This document shows positions 33,039 through 43,089 of a stretch of 55,877 nucleotides of DNA, piece after piece. Made by a program: the position numbers and the translations under genes. The stretch is taken from the NCBI GenBank assembly GCA_001897355.1, contig MKST01000003.1, positions 243,807 through 299,683 of the forward strand, written 5' to 3'. How positions within the stretch are numbered: position 1 is the first letter of the stretch; each line of letters starts with the position of its first letter. The notes beneath the pieces are model-generated. The model saw only the letters and a list, made by a program, of their open reading frames with translations. It did no database searches and had not been told where the DNA came from. Source of the DNA: Solirubrobacterales bacterium 67-14. Lineage in GTDB: Bacteria > Actinomycetota > Thermoleophilia > Solirubrobacterales > 70-9.

Positions 33039-34088
33039 TTGCGCAACCCCAGGAACTTCTTCAAGCCCAAGGCGATTGGCGCCCCCGACCCGATCACCGA
33101 GGTGCCCTTTGGCCCCTCCCGGATGATCCATTTCTTCGATCCCTCGAACGAGAAGATGGCGGCGAAGGTGCCGGACATGGCCAAACAGGCAGACATCGTG
33201 CTCGGCAACCTCGAGGACGCGGTCCCGGTCGACGCCAAGCTTGCCGCCCGTGAAGGCCTGCTCAAGGTCGCCAAAGAGGCCGACCTCGGTGAAACCCCGC
33301 TCTGGACCCGGGTCAACTCGCTCGAAAGCCCGTGGGTGCTCGACGACCTGACCTCGCTGGTGACCGAGGTCGGGAACAAGATCGACGTGGTCATGATCCC
33401 CAAGGTCGAGGGGCCGTGGGACATCCACTACGTCGATCAGCTGTTGGCCCAGCTCGAGGCCAAGGGCAACGTGACCAGGCCGATCCTGATCCACGCGATC
33501 CTCGAGACCGCCCAGGGCGTGACCAACGTCGAAGACATCGCCGCCGCCAGCCCGCGCATGCAGGGCATGAGCTTCGGCCCGGCCGACCTCGCCGCCTCAC
33601 GCCGCATGAAGACCACCCGGGTCGGCGGCGGCCACCCCGGCTACCGCTCGATGGAGGATCCGGACCCGGAGAACCCGGACGCCCCCCGGGTCAGCGCCCA
33701 GCAGGACCCGTGGCACTACTCGATCGCCCGCATGGTCGATGCCTGCACGGCCAACGACATCCTGCCCTTCTACGGCCCCTTCGGCGACATCAAGGACCTC
33801 GAGGGCTGCGAGGCCATGTTCCGCTCGACCTTCCTGCTCGGCTGCGTCGGCGCCTGGTCGCTCCACCCGGCCCAGATCGCGGTCGCCAAGAAGGTCTTCT
33901 CACCGCCGGTCGACGAGGTCATCTTCGCCAAGAAGGTAATCGAGGCGATCCCGGACGGCCGTGGCGTCCACATGATCGACGGCAAGATGCAGGACGACGC
34001 CACCTGGAAGCAGTGCAAGGTGATGGTCGGCCTGGCCGAGATGCTGGCCGAGAAGGACCCGGAACTCAAGGAGCAGTACGGGTTCTGA
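33039..34088 (+). CDS. mcl: Beta-methylmalyl-CoA/malyl-CoA lyase (CitE-like)
   Basis: HpcH/HpaI-family lyase of 349 residues. It cleaves beta-methylmalyl-CoA to glyoxylate plus propionyl-CoA, the carbon-splitting step of the ethylmalonyl-CoA pathway. Typical Mcl segments are [64 protein letters not shown] and [15 protein letters not shown]. The metal-binding Glu and Asp lie in the first and third of these. The start is a TTG with AAGGAG upstream, at normal spacing. A hairpin in the divergent gap (GCCCGCGC with GCGCGGGC, 32888-32906) has no clear role. Confidence 0.9.
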   Translation: MRNPRNFFKPKAIGAPDPITEVPFGPSRMIHFFDPSNEKMAAKVPDMAKQADIVLGNLEDAVPVDAKLAAREGLLKVAKEADLGETPLWTRVNSLESPWVLDDLTSLVTEVGNKIDVVMIPKVEGPWDIHYVDQLLAQLEAKGNVTRPILIHAILETAQGVTNVEDIAAASPRMQGMSFGPADLAASRRMKTTRVGGGHPGYRSMEDPDPENPDAPRVSAQQDPWHYSIARMVDACTANDILPFYGPFGDIKDLEGCEAMFRSTFLLGCVGAWSLHPAQIAVAKKVFSPPVDEVIFAKKVIEAIPDGRGVHMIDGKMQDDATWKQCKVMVGLAEMLAEKDPELKEQYGF

Positions 34089-34098
34089 TGACGTGGCT

Positions 34099-34131
34099 CT
34101 GCCCCGCTCCCGTGTCGACGGAGCGGGGCAG
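34099..34131. terminator. Hairpin between mcl and the hydrolase cluster
   Basis: CTGCCCCGCTCC and GGAGCGGGGCAG form a 12-bp stem with a 9-base loop between convergent genes. There is no T-run, as is common for actinobacterial terminators. Confidence 0.65.
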
Positions 34132-34142
34132 ACCGGTTCGTC

Positions 34143-35348
34143 TTACTTCTTCACCTCGACCTTGAAGGTCTTCTCCCCCACCAGGCGCCCCGTGTTCCCG
34201 AACGCCTCCACGTGCACGTCGTGAAGGCCGGGCGCTAGCTTCCAACTGGGCGGGCAAAGCTCGGTCAGGTGCTTGTCCATGGTGCAGAAGAGCTGGCGGA
34301 CTCTGGGCTTCACGTCGAGTTCCAGCCGAACCGTCGCGGTCGGGGCTCCATTGGCTCGGACCACCCGTTTGCCGCGAGCGACGATCTGCGGGACAACCGG
34401 ATTCACGGCCTCCGTGGCGAAGCGGATCACTCGCCTGGTCACACCCCGATCGTTCCCAGCGTTTCCGAGGAGCGCACCAATGCCGTCCCGATGCGAGAGC
34501 GGCACCACGCGCCAGACCACGAGCAATCTCTGCTCCAGCTTGACCGCCATCCGGAACGCGTCCAGCTGGCGGTCGTAGGCCTTGGCCGACTCCACGAAGT
34601 AGATCGGCGGGTCGGTGGGATCGGCGTAGCGGACCGGCGATGCGGCTGACCACCGCGGTTTGCGCTTCTCCTCCGCCGGGGTGCCGAAAGCGTTGAACAT
34701 CATCCTCTGAAAACCAGCATTGCGCCGACGATATTTCGAGGTCATCATCCGAGGCACGTTGAACCCGACCGCATCGATCGAGATCACCCCCTTTATCTGA
34801 CCGGCCGACACACCTTGTGCCTGGAGAAAGCCGGACCGGGTCGCCAGCAGCGCCGCGATCTGGGCACCCGCCGATTCGCCGCCGAGCAGGATCCGACCCG
34901 GGTCCCCTCCGAAGCGCTCGATGTGGCGGTTGACCCAACCTACGGCCTGGGCCACGTCCAGGTGAGCGGCCGGAAAGCGGACCCGGTTTCTAGATAGGTA
35001 TTCCGGACCCTTCAGGTCGGGTGAAAGCCGGTAGTTGGCCGAGACCACGACAAAGCCGGCGTCGACGAATGCCTTGGCCTTGCCGGGCATCGTCGAGTTG
35101 GCCTTGTCACCCTTGAACCAGCCACCCCCGTGAATCCAAACCACGACGGGCCTGGGTTCCGCCGCCTTCTCGTTCGGCACGTAGACATCTAGCCGGGACG
35201 TCGCGGGCCGCCCGCTTGCCGGGCCATAGGCGATGTCGGACTTGATCCTGTACGGCCCGGATGCCCCCGCCTGTGCGGCAGAGAGGGCGAACACGGCAAA
35301 GAACACCCCCAACACGAGCGTGGCCACGTAGTGCCTGCGGTGGTTCAC
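34143..35348 (-). CDS. Secreted alpha/beta hydrolase (BD-FAE/esterase type) with C-terminal beta domain, first paralogue
   Basis: Exported esterase-like hydrolase of 401 residues. A signal peptide ends near AAQAGAS; the oxyanion motif is HGGGWFKGDK, the nucleophile elbow is GGESAGAQ, the acid lies in the DPTDPP region and the likely His in LSHRDGIG. The last 90 residues form an extra beta domain with a Cys pair (FCTMDKHLTELC). I start at GTG 35348, which has GGGAGG nine bases upstream; the frame stays open much further upstream without a better site. It is the last of four genes on this strand. Likely substrate: an ester on an extracellular polymer or lipid, not determined. Confidence 0.8.
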   Translation of the reverse strand: MNHRRHYVATLVLGVFFAVFALSAAQAGASGPYRIKSDIAYGPASGRPATSRLDVYVPNEKAAEPRPVVVWIHGGGWFKGDKANSTMPGKAKAFVDAGFVVVSANYRLSPDLKGPEYLSRNRVRFPAAHLDVAQAVGWVNRHIERFGGDPGRILLGGESAGAQIAALLATRSGFLQAQGVSAGQIKGVISIDAVGFNVPRMMTSKYRRRNAGFQRMMFNAFGTPAEEKRKPRWSAASPVRYADPTDPPIYFVESAKAYDRQLDAFRMAVKLEQRLLVVWRVVPLSHRDGIGALLGNAGNDRGVTRRVIRFATEAVNPVVPQIVARGKRVVRANGAPTATVRLELDVKPRVRQLFCTMDKHLTELCPPSWKLAPGLHDVHVEAFGNTGRLVGEKTFKVEVKK

Positions 35349-35509
35349 GATTATCTGCCTCCCTACATCTGTCGTTGCCTGGTTTATCACGGTCCTCATG
35401 ATTTGCTCACATAACACTAACGTAATTAAGCAATTCGGGTGCAGCAGCGTCACCTCAAGTCGTGACCACCCCTCCCGCTCGAAGCAGGCAATGGTCGGGG
35501 GAACTCCGT

Positions 35510-36793
35510 TTAGCGTCGAGGCCGACGGGCGATGATGCGGAAGGTCGCCTTCCGCGCCTCGCCCGGCCGGCCGCTCGGGTAGAGCGGCCTGACCCGGAAA
35601 CTGTGTTTGCCGACCCTGAGCCGGTAGGCCTTCGGGCTGTGGCACTTCGAGAACTTGTGGCCGTCGATGCGGCACTGGAAGCCGCTGGCGCGGCCGGTGC
35701 CCGTGAACTTGAAGACGACCTTGCGCTTCACCTTGACGTGCTTGCCTCGCCGGTGGTGCCGCAGCCGGACGACGACCTTCTTGGGCGGGCGCTTGGTGAT
35801 CTTCACCCCGGCCGGTTGCGCCGACCCGACCAGGCCCTGCATGAACTGGCTGACCCGGCTGGTTTCGGCCGAACTGTCGTCGGCGGCACCGAGCTCGGTG
35901 TTGATGCCCTCGTGGTCATAGGGCACGCCGACGACTGAATCCTGAGGATCTTGGCCCAGCCGGTCGGCCATCCCGCTGTTCGACGCAACCCGGGCCGGAC
36001 GGCCGGCCTGGGTGACGAAAAGGAAAGGCGGGTCGGAAGGATCGGCCGAAAGCAGCGGGGACTGGGAATCCCAGACCGGGTTGGCTGCTTCCTCGTCCGG
36101 GGTGCCGAAGATCTGCCAGAAGGAGATCCGCCGCGAGAGGCTGGCGGTCGAGGTGGCGGGATCGGCCTCGGAGCGGACGTCGAAAGTGTCCGAGTCGAGC
36201 GAGACCACGCCCAATACCTGCTTCGGCGACACCCCTCTCGCCTTGATCCAGGCCGGGTTGGTTCCGGCCAGGTTGACCATCTGACCGCCCGAGGAGTGAC
36301 CGATCAGGATCAGCCGATCCGGATCGCCTCCGTAGGAGCTGACGTTGCCGGAGAGCCAGCCGATCGCCTCTGCCACGTCGGCGATGTGATCGGGCGCCCG
36401 CACCCGGTCGGCTCCGAAGGCGTTGCTCAGGTCACGGTCGCTGATGTCGGGCGAAAGCCGGTAGTTGAGGCTGGCGAAGACGTAGCCCAAGCCGTTGAAA
36501 AGGCGGACCTTGTCGGGCATCCGATTCGATTTGTCGCCTTTCATCAGGCTCCCACCGTGCACGTAGACGACGACCGGCTTCAGCCGCTCGTCCCGGTCGT
36601 CCCTCGCCGGGAGGTAGAGGTCGAGACTGTTCGAACTGGCCTGGGGTGGGCCGATCTCGTCCTGGTTGTAGTTCAGGTCGTGCACCGAGCGGGCCGGCTC
36701 AGCGGCGCCGGCAGGGGCGGCAGAGATCGTGGCCACCGCCCCCAGGACGATGACGAGGACCAGGCCGATCCGGTCTGTGGCGCGACGAGCCAT
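35510..36793 (-). CDS. Secreted alpha/beta hydrolase with C-terminal beta domain, second paralogue
   Basis: Exported hydrolase of 427 residues with a signal peptide (cleavage near PAGAA), oxyanion motif HGGSLMKGDK, nucleophile elbow IGHSSGGQ and candidate His in YDHEGINTE. It is less similar to the other two paralogues. The C-terminal 100 residues are very basic (RLRHHRRGKHVKVKRKV) and then carry the Cys-containing beta domain (CRIDGHKFSKC) that is widespread in secreted proteins of this group. A TAGGGT box ends nine bases before the ATG, so it may have its own promoter in the middle of the cluster. Confidence 0.85.
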   Translation of the reverse strand: MARRATDRIGLVLVIVLGAVATISAAPAGAAEPARSVHDLNYNQDEIGPPQASSNSLDLYLPARDDRDERLKPVVVYVHGGSLMKGDKSNRMPDKVRLFNGLGYVFASLNYRLSPDISDRDLSNAFGADRVRAPDHIADVAEAIGWLSGNVSSYGGDPDRLILIGHSSGGQMVNLAGTNPAWIKARGVSPKQVLGVVSLDSDTFDVRSEADPATSTASLSRRISFWQIFGTPDEEAANPVWDSQSPLLSADPSDPPFLFVTQAGRPARVASNSGMADRLGQDPQDSVVGVPYDHEGINTELGAADDSSAETSRVSQFMQGLVGSAQPAGVKITKRPPKKVVVRLRHHRRGKHVKVKRKVVFKFTGTGRASGFQCRIDGHKFSKCHSPKAYRLRVGKHSFRVRPLYPSGRPGEARKATFRIIARRPRR

Positions 36794-36802
36794 ACCCCCT
36801 CA

Positions 36803-36808
36803 ACCCTA
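36803..36808 (-). promoter_or_regulatory. Candidate -10 box of the second hydrolase gene
   Basis: On the minus strand TAGGGT ends nine bases before the ATG at 36793. A GAGGGGG run directly against the start codon is a competing weak ribosome-binding site. Confidence 0.4.
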
Positions 36809-36830
36809 CGGACCCTCGCGGGTAGCGGAT

Positions 36831-37697
36831 TCAGCCGGGAAACGGATTCTGCAGGCGGGCGTCGAGCCAGTTGGTCAAACGGACCGCGTAGGTGGCACTC
36901 ATGTGACCCCGATCGCGGTACTTGAGCACATTTCCTTCGACCGCACGGCATTTCCGGCCCGGGCAGACCTTGGGCAGCGGGTCGATGACCTGAACCGCCT
37001 TGAACCGTTTTGCGGCGGCGAAGTCATAGGCCTCGGCAAGCGGGCGTCGGGCGGGGAAAGAGCAGCGGCCCGGATGGTTGACGTTCTCGGAAACGCAGAC
37101 CGGGGGCACGAAATCCCGTGACATCGGCAGATCCCGCATCACGGTGACTTCCGCCCCGGCGCGGCGCAGGCGGAGCAGCCCCCGGTACATGCCCCGTCGG
37201 AAGACCGGTTCGCTGGCCGTCCGGCTGAGCGGTTTGCCGTCCCGCCGGACGAAGGTGTTGGACGCCGTGTTACTGGCGACGAAGACCAGGGTCGACCGCT
37301 CGGCCTCGATCCGCCTCAGCGCGTGCTGCCGCCAGCGGTTGCAGACCGGATCCGAATCCACGATCGCCGCCGTGCAGTTCTTGCGCAGGAGCATGGTCAA
37401 CTCCCAGCCACGCCGCTCGGCGACCTTGATCAAGGCCGGGGTCCACTGCAGCGCATGTGAATCACCGAACACCGCCACCTTCTTCTCCGAGCCGACCACC
37501 CCGTAGTGGCAGGGTGGCGAGGTGACGTCGCTGGTGTAGATCAGGCACCCGTCGCGAAAAACCGGACCCCGGTCCTTCTTGACCGCGTCGAATGAGGGTA
37601 TGTAGGTCCGAGCCGTGGCGATACCCGCAAATCCGACGGTGAGAAGCGCAAAGGCGATCACCGCCGTAGCCAGCACAGCTGGCAAGGGACGCCTCAA
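36831..37697 (-). CDS. Secreted SGNH-type hydrolase/acetylesterase domain protein
   Basis: A 288-residue exported or membrane-anchored protein. The N-terminal hydrophobic segment (about residues 8-28) is followed by an SGNH-fold domain with block I FGDSHALQW and a terminal Asp-x-x-His (DRGHMSATYA). The domain is the one found at the C-terminus of OafA/WecH-type O-acyltransferases, here without the ten-segment membrane part. Several cysteines (SPPCHYG, KNCTAAIV, DPVCNRW, PPVCVSE, GRCSF, VCPGRKC) suggest disulfides. The ATG overlaps the stop of the third hydrolase paralogue (ATGA), so it is co-translated. It may add or remove acetyl groups on a surface glycan. Confidence 0.8.
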   Translation of the reverse strand: MRRPLPAVLATAVIAFALLTVGFAGIATARTYIPSFDAVKKDRGPVFRDGCLIYTSDVTSPPCHYGVVGSEKKVAVFGDSHALQWTPALIKVAERRGWELTMLLRKNCTAAIVDSDPVCNRWRQHALRRIEAERSTLVFVASNTASNTFVRRDGKPLSRTASEPVFRRGMYRGLLRLRRAGAEVTVMRDLPMSRDFVPPVCVSENVNHPGRCSFPARRPLAEAYDFAAAKRFKAVQVIDPLPKVCPGRKCRAVEGNVLKYRDRGHMSATYAVRLTNWLDARLQNPFPG

Positions 37698-38923
37698 CCG
37701 GTCACCCGGATCTTTACGAGGCTGGTGCCGCTTGCCCGACCGGTGTTCCCGTACGCGTTGACCCGCAGCTTGTGAAGCCCGGGCTTGAGCTTCCAGGCCC
37801 GCGGACAGAACGTTTCCCGGCGACCGTCGAGCCGACAGGTCAGCTGGCGCGCAGCCGGCTGGGAACTGATCCGCAAACGTACCGTGCCGAGCTTGGCCGG
37901 GCCCGTCGCGCGGACGACCCGCTGCCCACGGACCACGAGCTGGTAGCGGACCGGGTTGATCGCAGCCCGGGCGAAACGCATCAGCGGCTTGGTGACCCCC
38001 ATGTCCCCGTCCGGGTTGCCGAGCAGCGGCACGACGCCGGCGTGCTCGGTGTTCACGCGGTGGTTGACCAGCCCGAGGCGCTGGCCGAGCAGCTTCGACA
38101 TCTTCTGCGCGTCAACCCAACGATCCGGCGCCGTGGTCGGGACGACGAAGAAGATCGGCGGATCGCTGCGATCGGCGAAGTTGATCGGCGATGCCACCCG
38201 CCAGTGTGGGTTCTGCCGCTCCTCGGCCGGGGTCCCGAAGGCGTTGAACATCATCTTCTGGAAGCCCGCGTTGATCCGCCGGTAGGCCTTGGTCATCATC
38301 CGCGGGACGTCGAACCCGACCGCGTCGAGCGAGAAGATGCCCTTGATCTGCCTGGTCGACATGCCCTGAGCCTTGAGGTAGGCCGGCCGGGTCGCCAGCA
38401 AGCTCGAGATCTGGCCGCCAGCCGAATCGCCGCCGATCAGCATGCGGTTCGGATTGCCACCGTACTTGGCGATGTGCTTGTTCACCCAGCCGAGGGCGCG
38501 GGCGGCGTCGAGGTAGTGGGTCGGGAAGCGAAGCCGCTTCTTCGAGAGTGCCAACGGACCGGCCAGATCCGACGAAAGGCGGTAGTTGACCGAGACGAAC
38601 ACGTAGCCGGCGTCGACCAGGGTCCTCGCCTTGTAAGGCATGGTCGAGCTGACCTTGTCGCCGGTGAACCAGCCGCCGCCGTGGATCCAGACGAATACGG
38701 GGCGCGGTTTCGTCGAATCCGCGTTCGGCACGTACACGTCCAGCAGGTTCGAACCCTTCTGGGCGTTGGCCGGGCCGTAGGCAAGGTCGGAGGTCACCGT
38801 GTACGGCTCGGCAGCCTTGCCTGATTGGGTGTCAACCGACCAGAGTATTGCCGCAATGGCGACGAATACGAGCAGCACCAAGCCGCCGAAACTCATTTTC
38901 CGCGCGATAGTCATCTGAGACAT
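37694..38923 (-). CDS. Secreted alpha/beta hydrolase with C-terminal beta domain, third paralogue
   Basis: A 409-residue exported hydrolase, first gene of the cluster, closely similar to the one at 34143. The N-terminal membrane segment is followed by oxyanion motif HGGGWFTGDK, nucleophile elbow GGDSAGGQ and candidate His in NTEHAGVVPLLGN. Blocks such as KGIFSLDAVGFDVPRMMT and FQKMMFNAFGTPAEE are almost the same in both proteins, which points to gene duplication. The C-terminal beta domain has a Cys pair (CRLDGRRETFC). A start at ATG 38914 is also possible, but AAAGG precedes ATG 38923. Confidence 0.85.
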   Translation of the reverse strand: MSQMTIARKMSFGGLVLLVFVAIAAILWSVDTQSGKAAEPYTVTSDLAYGPANAQKGSNLLDVYVPNADSTKPRPVFVWIHGGGWFTGDKVSSTMPYKARTLVDAGYVFVSVNYRLSSDLAGPLALSKKRLRFPTHYLDAARALGWVNKHIAKYGGNPNRMLIGGDSAGGQISSLLATRPAYLKAQGMSTRQIKGIFSLDAVGFDVPRMMTKAYRRINAGFQKMMFNAFGTPAEERQNPHWRVASPINFADRSDPPIFFVVPTTAPDRWVDAQKMSKLLGQRLGLVNHRVNTEHAGVVPLLGNPDGDMGVTKPLMRFARAAINPVRYQLVVRGQRVVRATGPAKLGTVRLRISSQPAARQLTCRLDGRRETFCPRAWKLKPGLHKLRVNAYGNTGRASGTSLVKIRVTG

Positions 38924-38974
38924 ATAACAACCTTTTGCCCCCCGAGATGCGCCCGGCCGGGCCGGACGGCCGGA

Positions 38975-40339
38975 TCAGGCGATCGCCGGCGCCTCCGGCA
39001 GCCGCTCGATCGCCGCGTCCAGTTCGGACTGGTCGAGCTCGAGGTCGGTGAGCTCGCCGGCCAGGTACGCCTGGTAGGCGGACATGTCGAAGTGACCGTG
39101 GCCGGAAAGCCCGAGCAGGATGGTCCGCTCCTCCCCGGCCTGCTTCGCCGCTTCGGCTTCTTCGATCACCGCGCGGATCGCGTGGGCCGGCTCCGGGCCC
39201 GGGATGATCCCCTCGGTGCGGGCAAAGAGCAGCGCCGCCTCGAAGGCCGCTCCCTGCGGCACCGCGGTGGCCTCGACCAGGCCTTCATGGACGAAGGCGC
39301 AGAGGCTGGGGGCATCACCGTGATAGCGCAACCCGCCGGCGTGGACCGGGGCGGGAACGAAGTCATGGCCCAGCGTGTACATCGGCATCATCGGGGTCAT
39401 GCCGACCGTGTCACCGAAGTCGTAGGCGTACTTGCCGCGAGTCAGGGTCGGGCAGGCGGTCGGCTCGGCCCCGAGCAGCCGGGTGCCTCGACCGTTCCTG
39501 ATGTTCTCCCGCAGGAAGGGGTTGATCAGCCCGGCGAAGTTGGAGCCCCCGCCGACGCAGCCGACCACCACATCCGGGTACTCGCCGGCCATCTCCATCG
39601 CCGCTATCGCCTCCTGGCCGATCACGGTCTGATGCAGGCAGACGTGGTTGAGCACCGAGCCGAGCGCGTAGTTCGCATCCGGTGAGCCGGCGGCCACCTC
39701 GACCGCCTCGGAGATCGCGATCCCCAGGCTGCCGCTCTCGTGCGCAGCCTGCGAGCGGCCGGCCTCGGTCAGGTCGGAGGGACTGCGGTGGACGGAGGCG
39801 CCCCAGGTCTCGATCATCGCCCGCCGGTAGGGCTTCTGGTCGTAGGAGACGCCGACCATGAATACCTCGCACTCGATCCCGAACCACTGGCAGGCCAGCG
39901 AAAGGGCCGAGCCCCACTGCCCCGCTCCGGTCTCGGTGACCAGTTTGCGGGTGCCTGCCTCGCGGTTGTAATAGGCCTGAGGCACCGCCGAGTTGAGCTT
40001 GTGGGAGCCGGCCGGCGAGACGCCTTCGTACTTGTAGTAGATGTGGGCCGGTGTATCGAGCGCCTTCTCGAGGCGGGTTGCCCGGATCAGCGGCGTCGGC
40101 CGCCAGAGCTTGTAGGCCTCGCGGACCTCCTCGGGGATCTCGATCGTCTCCTCGGGCGACATCTCCTGCTCGATCAGGCTCATCGGGAAGATCGCCGAAA
40201 GGTCCTCCGGCCCGGCCGGTTCACCGGTCGCCGGACTGAGCGGCGGCAAAGGCTCACCGGGAGCATCGGCCATGATGTTCACCCAGCCAGTGGGAATAGC
40301 GGACTCAGGCAGCAGAAACTTCTTGATCTCCTCGCTCAT
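38975..40339 (-). CDS. trpB2: TrpB-like pyridoxal-phosphate enzyme (TrpB2 type)
   Basis: Tryptophan synthase beta-chain-like protein of 454 residues, longer at the N-terminus than TrpB1 (about 400), which marks the TrpB2 group. The PLP lysine is Lys114 in GSHKLNSA; the phosphate-binding loop is [11 protein letters not shown] and the catalytic region ETGAGQWGS is present. TrpB2 proteins can make tryptophan from indole and serine without TrpA, or act on other amino acids. No other trp gene is nearby. TAGGAT ends seven bases before the ATG, indicating a leaderless transcript. Confidence 0.9.
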   Translation of the reverse strand: MSEEIKKFLLPESAIPTGWVNIMADAPGEPLPPLSPATGEPAGPEDLSAIFPMSLIEQEMSPEETIEIPEEVREAYKLWRPTPLIRATRLEKALDTPAHIYYKYEGVSPAGSHKLNSAVPQAYYNREAGTRKLVTETGAGQWGSALSLACQWFGIECEVFMVGVSYDQKPYRRAMIETWGASVHRSPSDLTEAGRSQAAHESGSLGIAISEAVEVAAGSPDANYALGSVLNHVCLHQTVIGQEAIAAMEMAGEYPDVVVGCVGGGSNFAGLINPFLRENIRNGRGTRLLGAEPTACPTLTRGKYAYDFGDTVGMTPMMPMYTLGHDFVPAPVHAGGLRYHGDAPSLCAFVHEGLVEATAVPQGAAFEAALLFARTEGIIPGPEPAHAIRAVIEEAEAAKQAGEERTILLGLSGHGHFDMSAYQAYLAGELTDLELDQSELDAAIERLPEAPAIA

Positions 40340-40346
40340 ACCTAAA

Positions 40347-40352
40347 ATCCTA
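40347..40352 (-). promoter_or_regulatory. -10 box of the leaderless trpB2 gene
   Basis: On the minus strand TAGGAT ends seven bases before the ATG at 40339. A hairpin further upstream (GCAGGTT at 40415, AACCTGC at 40441) may terminate the preceding operon. Confidence 0.55.
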
Positions 40353-40496
40353 CCCCCGCGGGTAAACCATCCGCTGTGGGCGTGGTCGAGGGGCCCGGGT
40401 CGGTTTACGGTGACGCAGGTTGTGCGTCGATCCGACTCGAAACCTGCGGCACCGCGGAGCGTCCCACCCCCGTGCCGGGCCCCACCTCCAGGCCGG

Positions 40497-41267
40497 TCAG
40501 GCGAGGGCTGTGATCAGGTTGGTAACACGTTCCATCTCTGGGCCGACGGCGGCGATTACGTTGCCCATTTTGAGCTCTTCGGGGGAGATGCCGGCGGCGA
40601 GGTTTCCGACCGGGCAGATTGCCGCGTACTCGAGGCCGGCTTCGCGGGCGAGGATGGCTTCGGGCATACCGGTCATGCCGACCACGTCGCAGCCGTCGGC
40701 GGCGAGGCGCCGGATCTCGGCCGCGGTCTCGAAGCGGGGCCCCTGCACCGCCGCGTAGGTGCCGCCGTCGAGGAACTCGACTCCCTGGCCGGCGAGGGCC
40801 GAGGTGACCCGGCTCCTCCATTCGGGTGAGTACGGGTCGGTGAAATCGAAATGGACCACCGGGTCGTCCGGACCCTGGAAGGTCATCTCCCGGCCCCAGG
40901 TGTAGTCGATCAGCTGGTCGGGGACGACGAGGGTGCCGGGCAGACAGTCCGAGGCGATGCCGCCGACGCTCGAGACGGCGAGGATCCGGTCGCAGCCGGC
41001 TTCGCGCAGGGCGTGGATGTTCGCCCGGTAGTTGACCCGGTGCGGGGCGATGGTGTGGCCGACCCCGTGGCGGGCGATGAAGGCGACGCCGTCACCGGAA
41101 CCGACCTCGTAAACGACCATGGGGCCCGATGAAGGGTCCCATGGGGACGAGACAAACTGCGCTCCCACATCCGGGCCGGCAGATGCCGGCCCGTCGGCGA
41201 CAGCTGAATCTGTGGTCGGGCTCAGCCCGTAGAGACCGCTGCCGCCGATGACCCCGAGCAGGCCCAC
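40497..41267 (-). CDS. mtnP: S-methyl-5'-thioadenosine phosphorylase family protein
   Basis: Nucleoside phosphorylase of 256 residues (PNP/MTAP family II) that splits methylthioadenosine, methylthioinosine or purine nucleosides with phosphate. The N-terminal phosphate-binding segment is [10 protein letters not shown]; the family signature region reads [22 protein letters not shown]; the base-binding region contains [15 protein letters not shown]. The frame is open far upstream inside pckG, but GTG 41267 gives the standard N-terminus and lies 13 bases after the pckG stop. Probably co-transcribed with pckG. Substrate specificity among MTA, MTI and adenosine is not certain. Confidence 0.88.
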   Translation of the reverse strand: MGLLGVIGGSGLYGLSPTTDSAVADGPASAGPDVGAQFVSSPWDPSSGPMVVYEVGSGDGVAFIARHGVGHTIAPHRVNYRANIHALREAGCDRILAVSSVGGIASDCLPGTLVVPDQLIDYTWGREMTFQGPDDPVVHFDFTDPYSPEWRSRVTSALAGQGVEFLDGGTYAAVQGPRFETAAEIRRLAADGCDVVGMTGMPEAILAREAGLEYAAICPVGNLAAGISPEELKMGNVIAAVGPEMERVTNLITALA

Positions 41268-41280
41268 CGCGGCAGGCCGG

Positions 41281-43089
41281 TCAGGCGCCGAGCCGGCCCT
41301 TGAGGGCCTCGAACTGGCTACGGATCTCGGCCGGCAGCGAATCGCCGAACTTGGCGAGATGCTCCTCCATCTGGGGTAGCTGGGCGACGACCGCCTCGTC
41401 GTCCACGCTGAGCAGGGCTTCCATCTGCCCCGGGGTGACGTCGACGCCATCGAGATCCAGATCCTCGACCTTCGGCAGCAGGCCGATCGAGGTTTCGACC
41501 GTACCTCCATCGTCGTCACAGCGGTTGAAGATCCACTCCAGCACCCGGCTGTTGTCACCGAATCCGGGCCACATGAACTTGCCGTCGTCGTCCTTGCGGA
41601 ACCAGTTGACGTAGAAGATCTTGGGCAGCTGGGCGCCCTCGGTCTGGCCGATGGTCAGCCAATGCTGGAAGTAGTCGGCCATGTTGTAGCCGCAGAAGGG
41701 CAGCATCGCCATCGGGTCGAAGCGGAGCTGGCCAACCGCGCCGGCCGCAGCGGCAGTGGTCTCCGAGGACATGGTCGCGCCGAGGAAGACACCGTGGTTC
41801 CAGTCGAAGGCTTCCGAGACCAGTGGCACGACGCTGGCCCGACGGCCACCGAAGAGGAAGGCGTCGATCGGGACGCCGGCCGGATCCTCCCACTCGGAGG
41901 CGATGGTCGGGGCCTGGGCGGCCGGGACCGCGAAGCGGGCGTTCGGATGGGCGGCCGGGGTTTCCGAGTCGGGGCTCCAGTCGTTGCCGTGCCAGTCGAT
42001 CAGGTGATCGGGGGCCGGGCCGATGCCCTCCCACCAGATGTCGCCGTCGTCGGTCTTTGCGCAGTTGGTGAAGATCGTGTTCTCGGTGATCGACGCCATC
42101 GCGTTCGGGTTCGACTCGACGCTGGTGCCCGGGGCGACGCCGAAGAAGCCGGCTTCCGGGTTGACCGCGCGCAGGCGGCCTTCCTCGTCGAACTTCATCC
42201 AGGCGATGTCGTCGCCGACCGTCTCCACGGTCCAGCCTTCCATGGTCGGGATCAGCATGGCCAGGTTGGTCTTGCCGCAGGCCGAGGGGAAGGCGCCGGT
42301 CACGTACTTGACCTCGCCTTCGGGGCTGGTCAGCTTGAGGATCAGCATGTGCTCGGCCATCCAGCCCTCGTCGCGGGCCATGACCGAGGCGATCCGCAGC
42401 GCGAAGCACTTCTTGCCGAGCAGGGCGTTGCCGCCGTAGCCGGAGCCGTAGGACCAGATCTCACGGGTCTCGGGGTAGTGGACGATGTACTTGTTGTCCG
42501 CGTTGCACGGCCACGGCACGTCGGCCTGCCCTTCCCCGAGCGGCATACCGACCGAGTGGACGCAAGGCACGAACTCACCGTCGTCACCGAGCACGTCGAG
42601 GGCGCCCTGGCCCATGCGGGTCATGATCCGCATCGAGGCCGCGACGTAGGCGGAATCGGTCAGCTCGACGCCGATGTGGGCGATGTTCGAGCCGAGCGGC
42701 CCCATCGAGAACGGCACCACATACATGGTGCGGCCCTTCATACAGCCCTCGAAGAACGGCTTCAGGGTGGCCCGCATCTCCTCGGGGTCACGCCAGTTGT
42801 TGGTCGGGCCCGCGTCCTCTTCCTTCTCGGAACAGATGAAGGTGCGGTCCTCGACCCGGGCCACGTCGGCGGGGTCGGAAAGGGCGAGGTAGGAGTTCGG
42901 GCGCTTGGCGTCAGAGAGCTTCTCGAAGGTGCCGGCCTCGACGAGGATCTCGGCGAGGGCGTTGTATTCCTCGGCGGAACCGTCGCACCAATGGATCGAA
43001 TCGGGCTGGGTCAGCTCGGCGATTTCGTCTACCCAGGCGAGGAGCCTGGCGTTCTTGGTCGGGGCGGTCACCTGGGTCGTCTCACTCAC
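41281..43089 (-). CDS. pckG: Phosphoenolpyruvate carboxykinase (GTP)
   Basis: Converts oxaloacetate and GTP to phosphoenolpyruvate, the entry to gluconeogenesis. It has 602 residues, the normal size for the GTP-type enzyme. The P-loop is [13 protein letters not shown], the active-site region around it includes [14 protein letters not shown], and the GGRRAS and [13 protein letters not shown] segments of the family are present. GTG start with AAGGAG 13 bases upstream. In this window it would draw C4 acids produced by the ethylmalonyl-CoA pathway into sugar synthesis, which fits growth on acetate or fatty acids. Confidence 0.95.
   Translation of the reverse strand: MSETTQVTAPTKNARLLAWVDEIAELTQPDSIHWCDGSAEEYNALAEILVEAGTFEKLSDAKRPNSYLALSDPADVARVEDRTFICSEKEEDAGPTNNWRDPEEMRATLKPFFEGCMKGRTMYVVPFSMGPLGSNIAHIGVELTDSAYVAASMRIMTRMGQGALDVLGDDGEFVPCVHSVGMPLGEGQADVPWPCNADNKYIVHYPETREIWSYGSGYGGNALLGKKCFALRIASVMARDEGWMAEHMLILKLTSPEGEVKYVTGAFPSACGKTNLAMLIPTMEGWTVETVGDDIAWMKFDEEGRLRAVNPEAGFFGVAPGTSVESNPNAMASITENTIFTNCAKTDDGDIWWEGIGPAPDHLIDWHGNDWSPDSETPAAHPNARFAVPAAQAPTIASEWEDPAGVPIDAFLFGGRRASVVPLVSEAFDWNHGVFLGATMSSETTAAAAGAVGQLRFDPMAMLPFCGYNMADYFQHWLTIGQTEGAQLPKIFYVNWFRKDDDGKFMWPGFGDNSRVLEWIFNRCDDDGGTVETSIGLLPKVEDLDLDGVDVTPGQMEALLSVDDEAVVAQLPQMEEHLAKFGDSLPAEIRSQFEALKGRLGA

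Noticed and set aside
31354..33126. A 590-codon open frame on the plus strand
   Set aside because: It is antisense to the acyl-CoA dehydrogenase and the small 121-residue gene, with no recognisable motif; another shadow of third-position GC.
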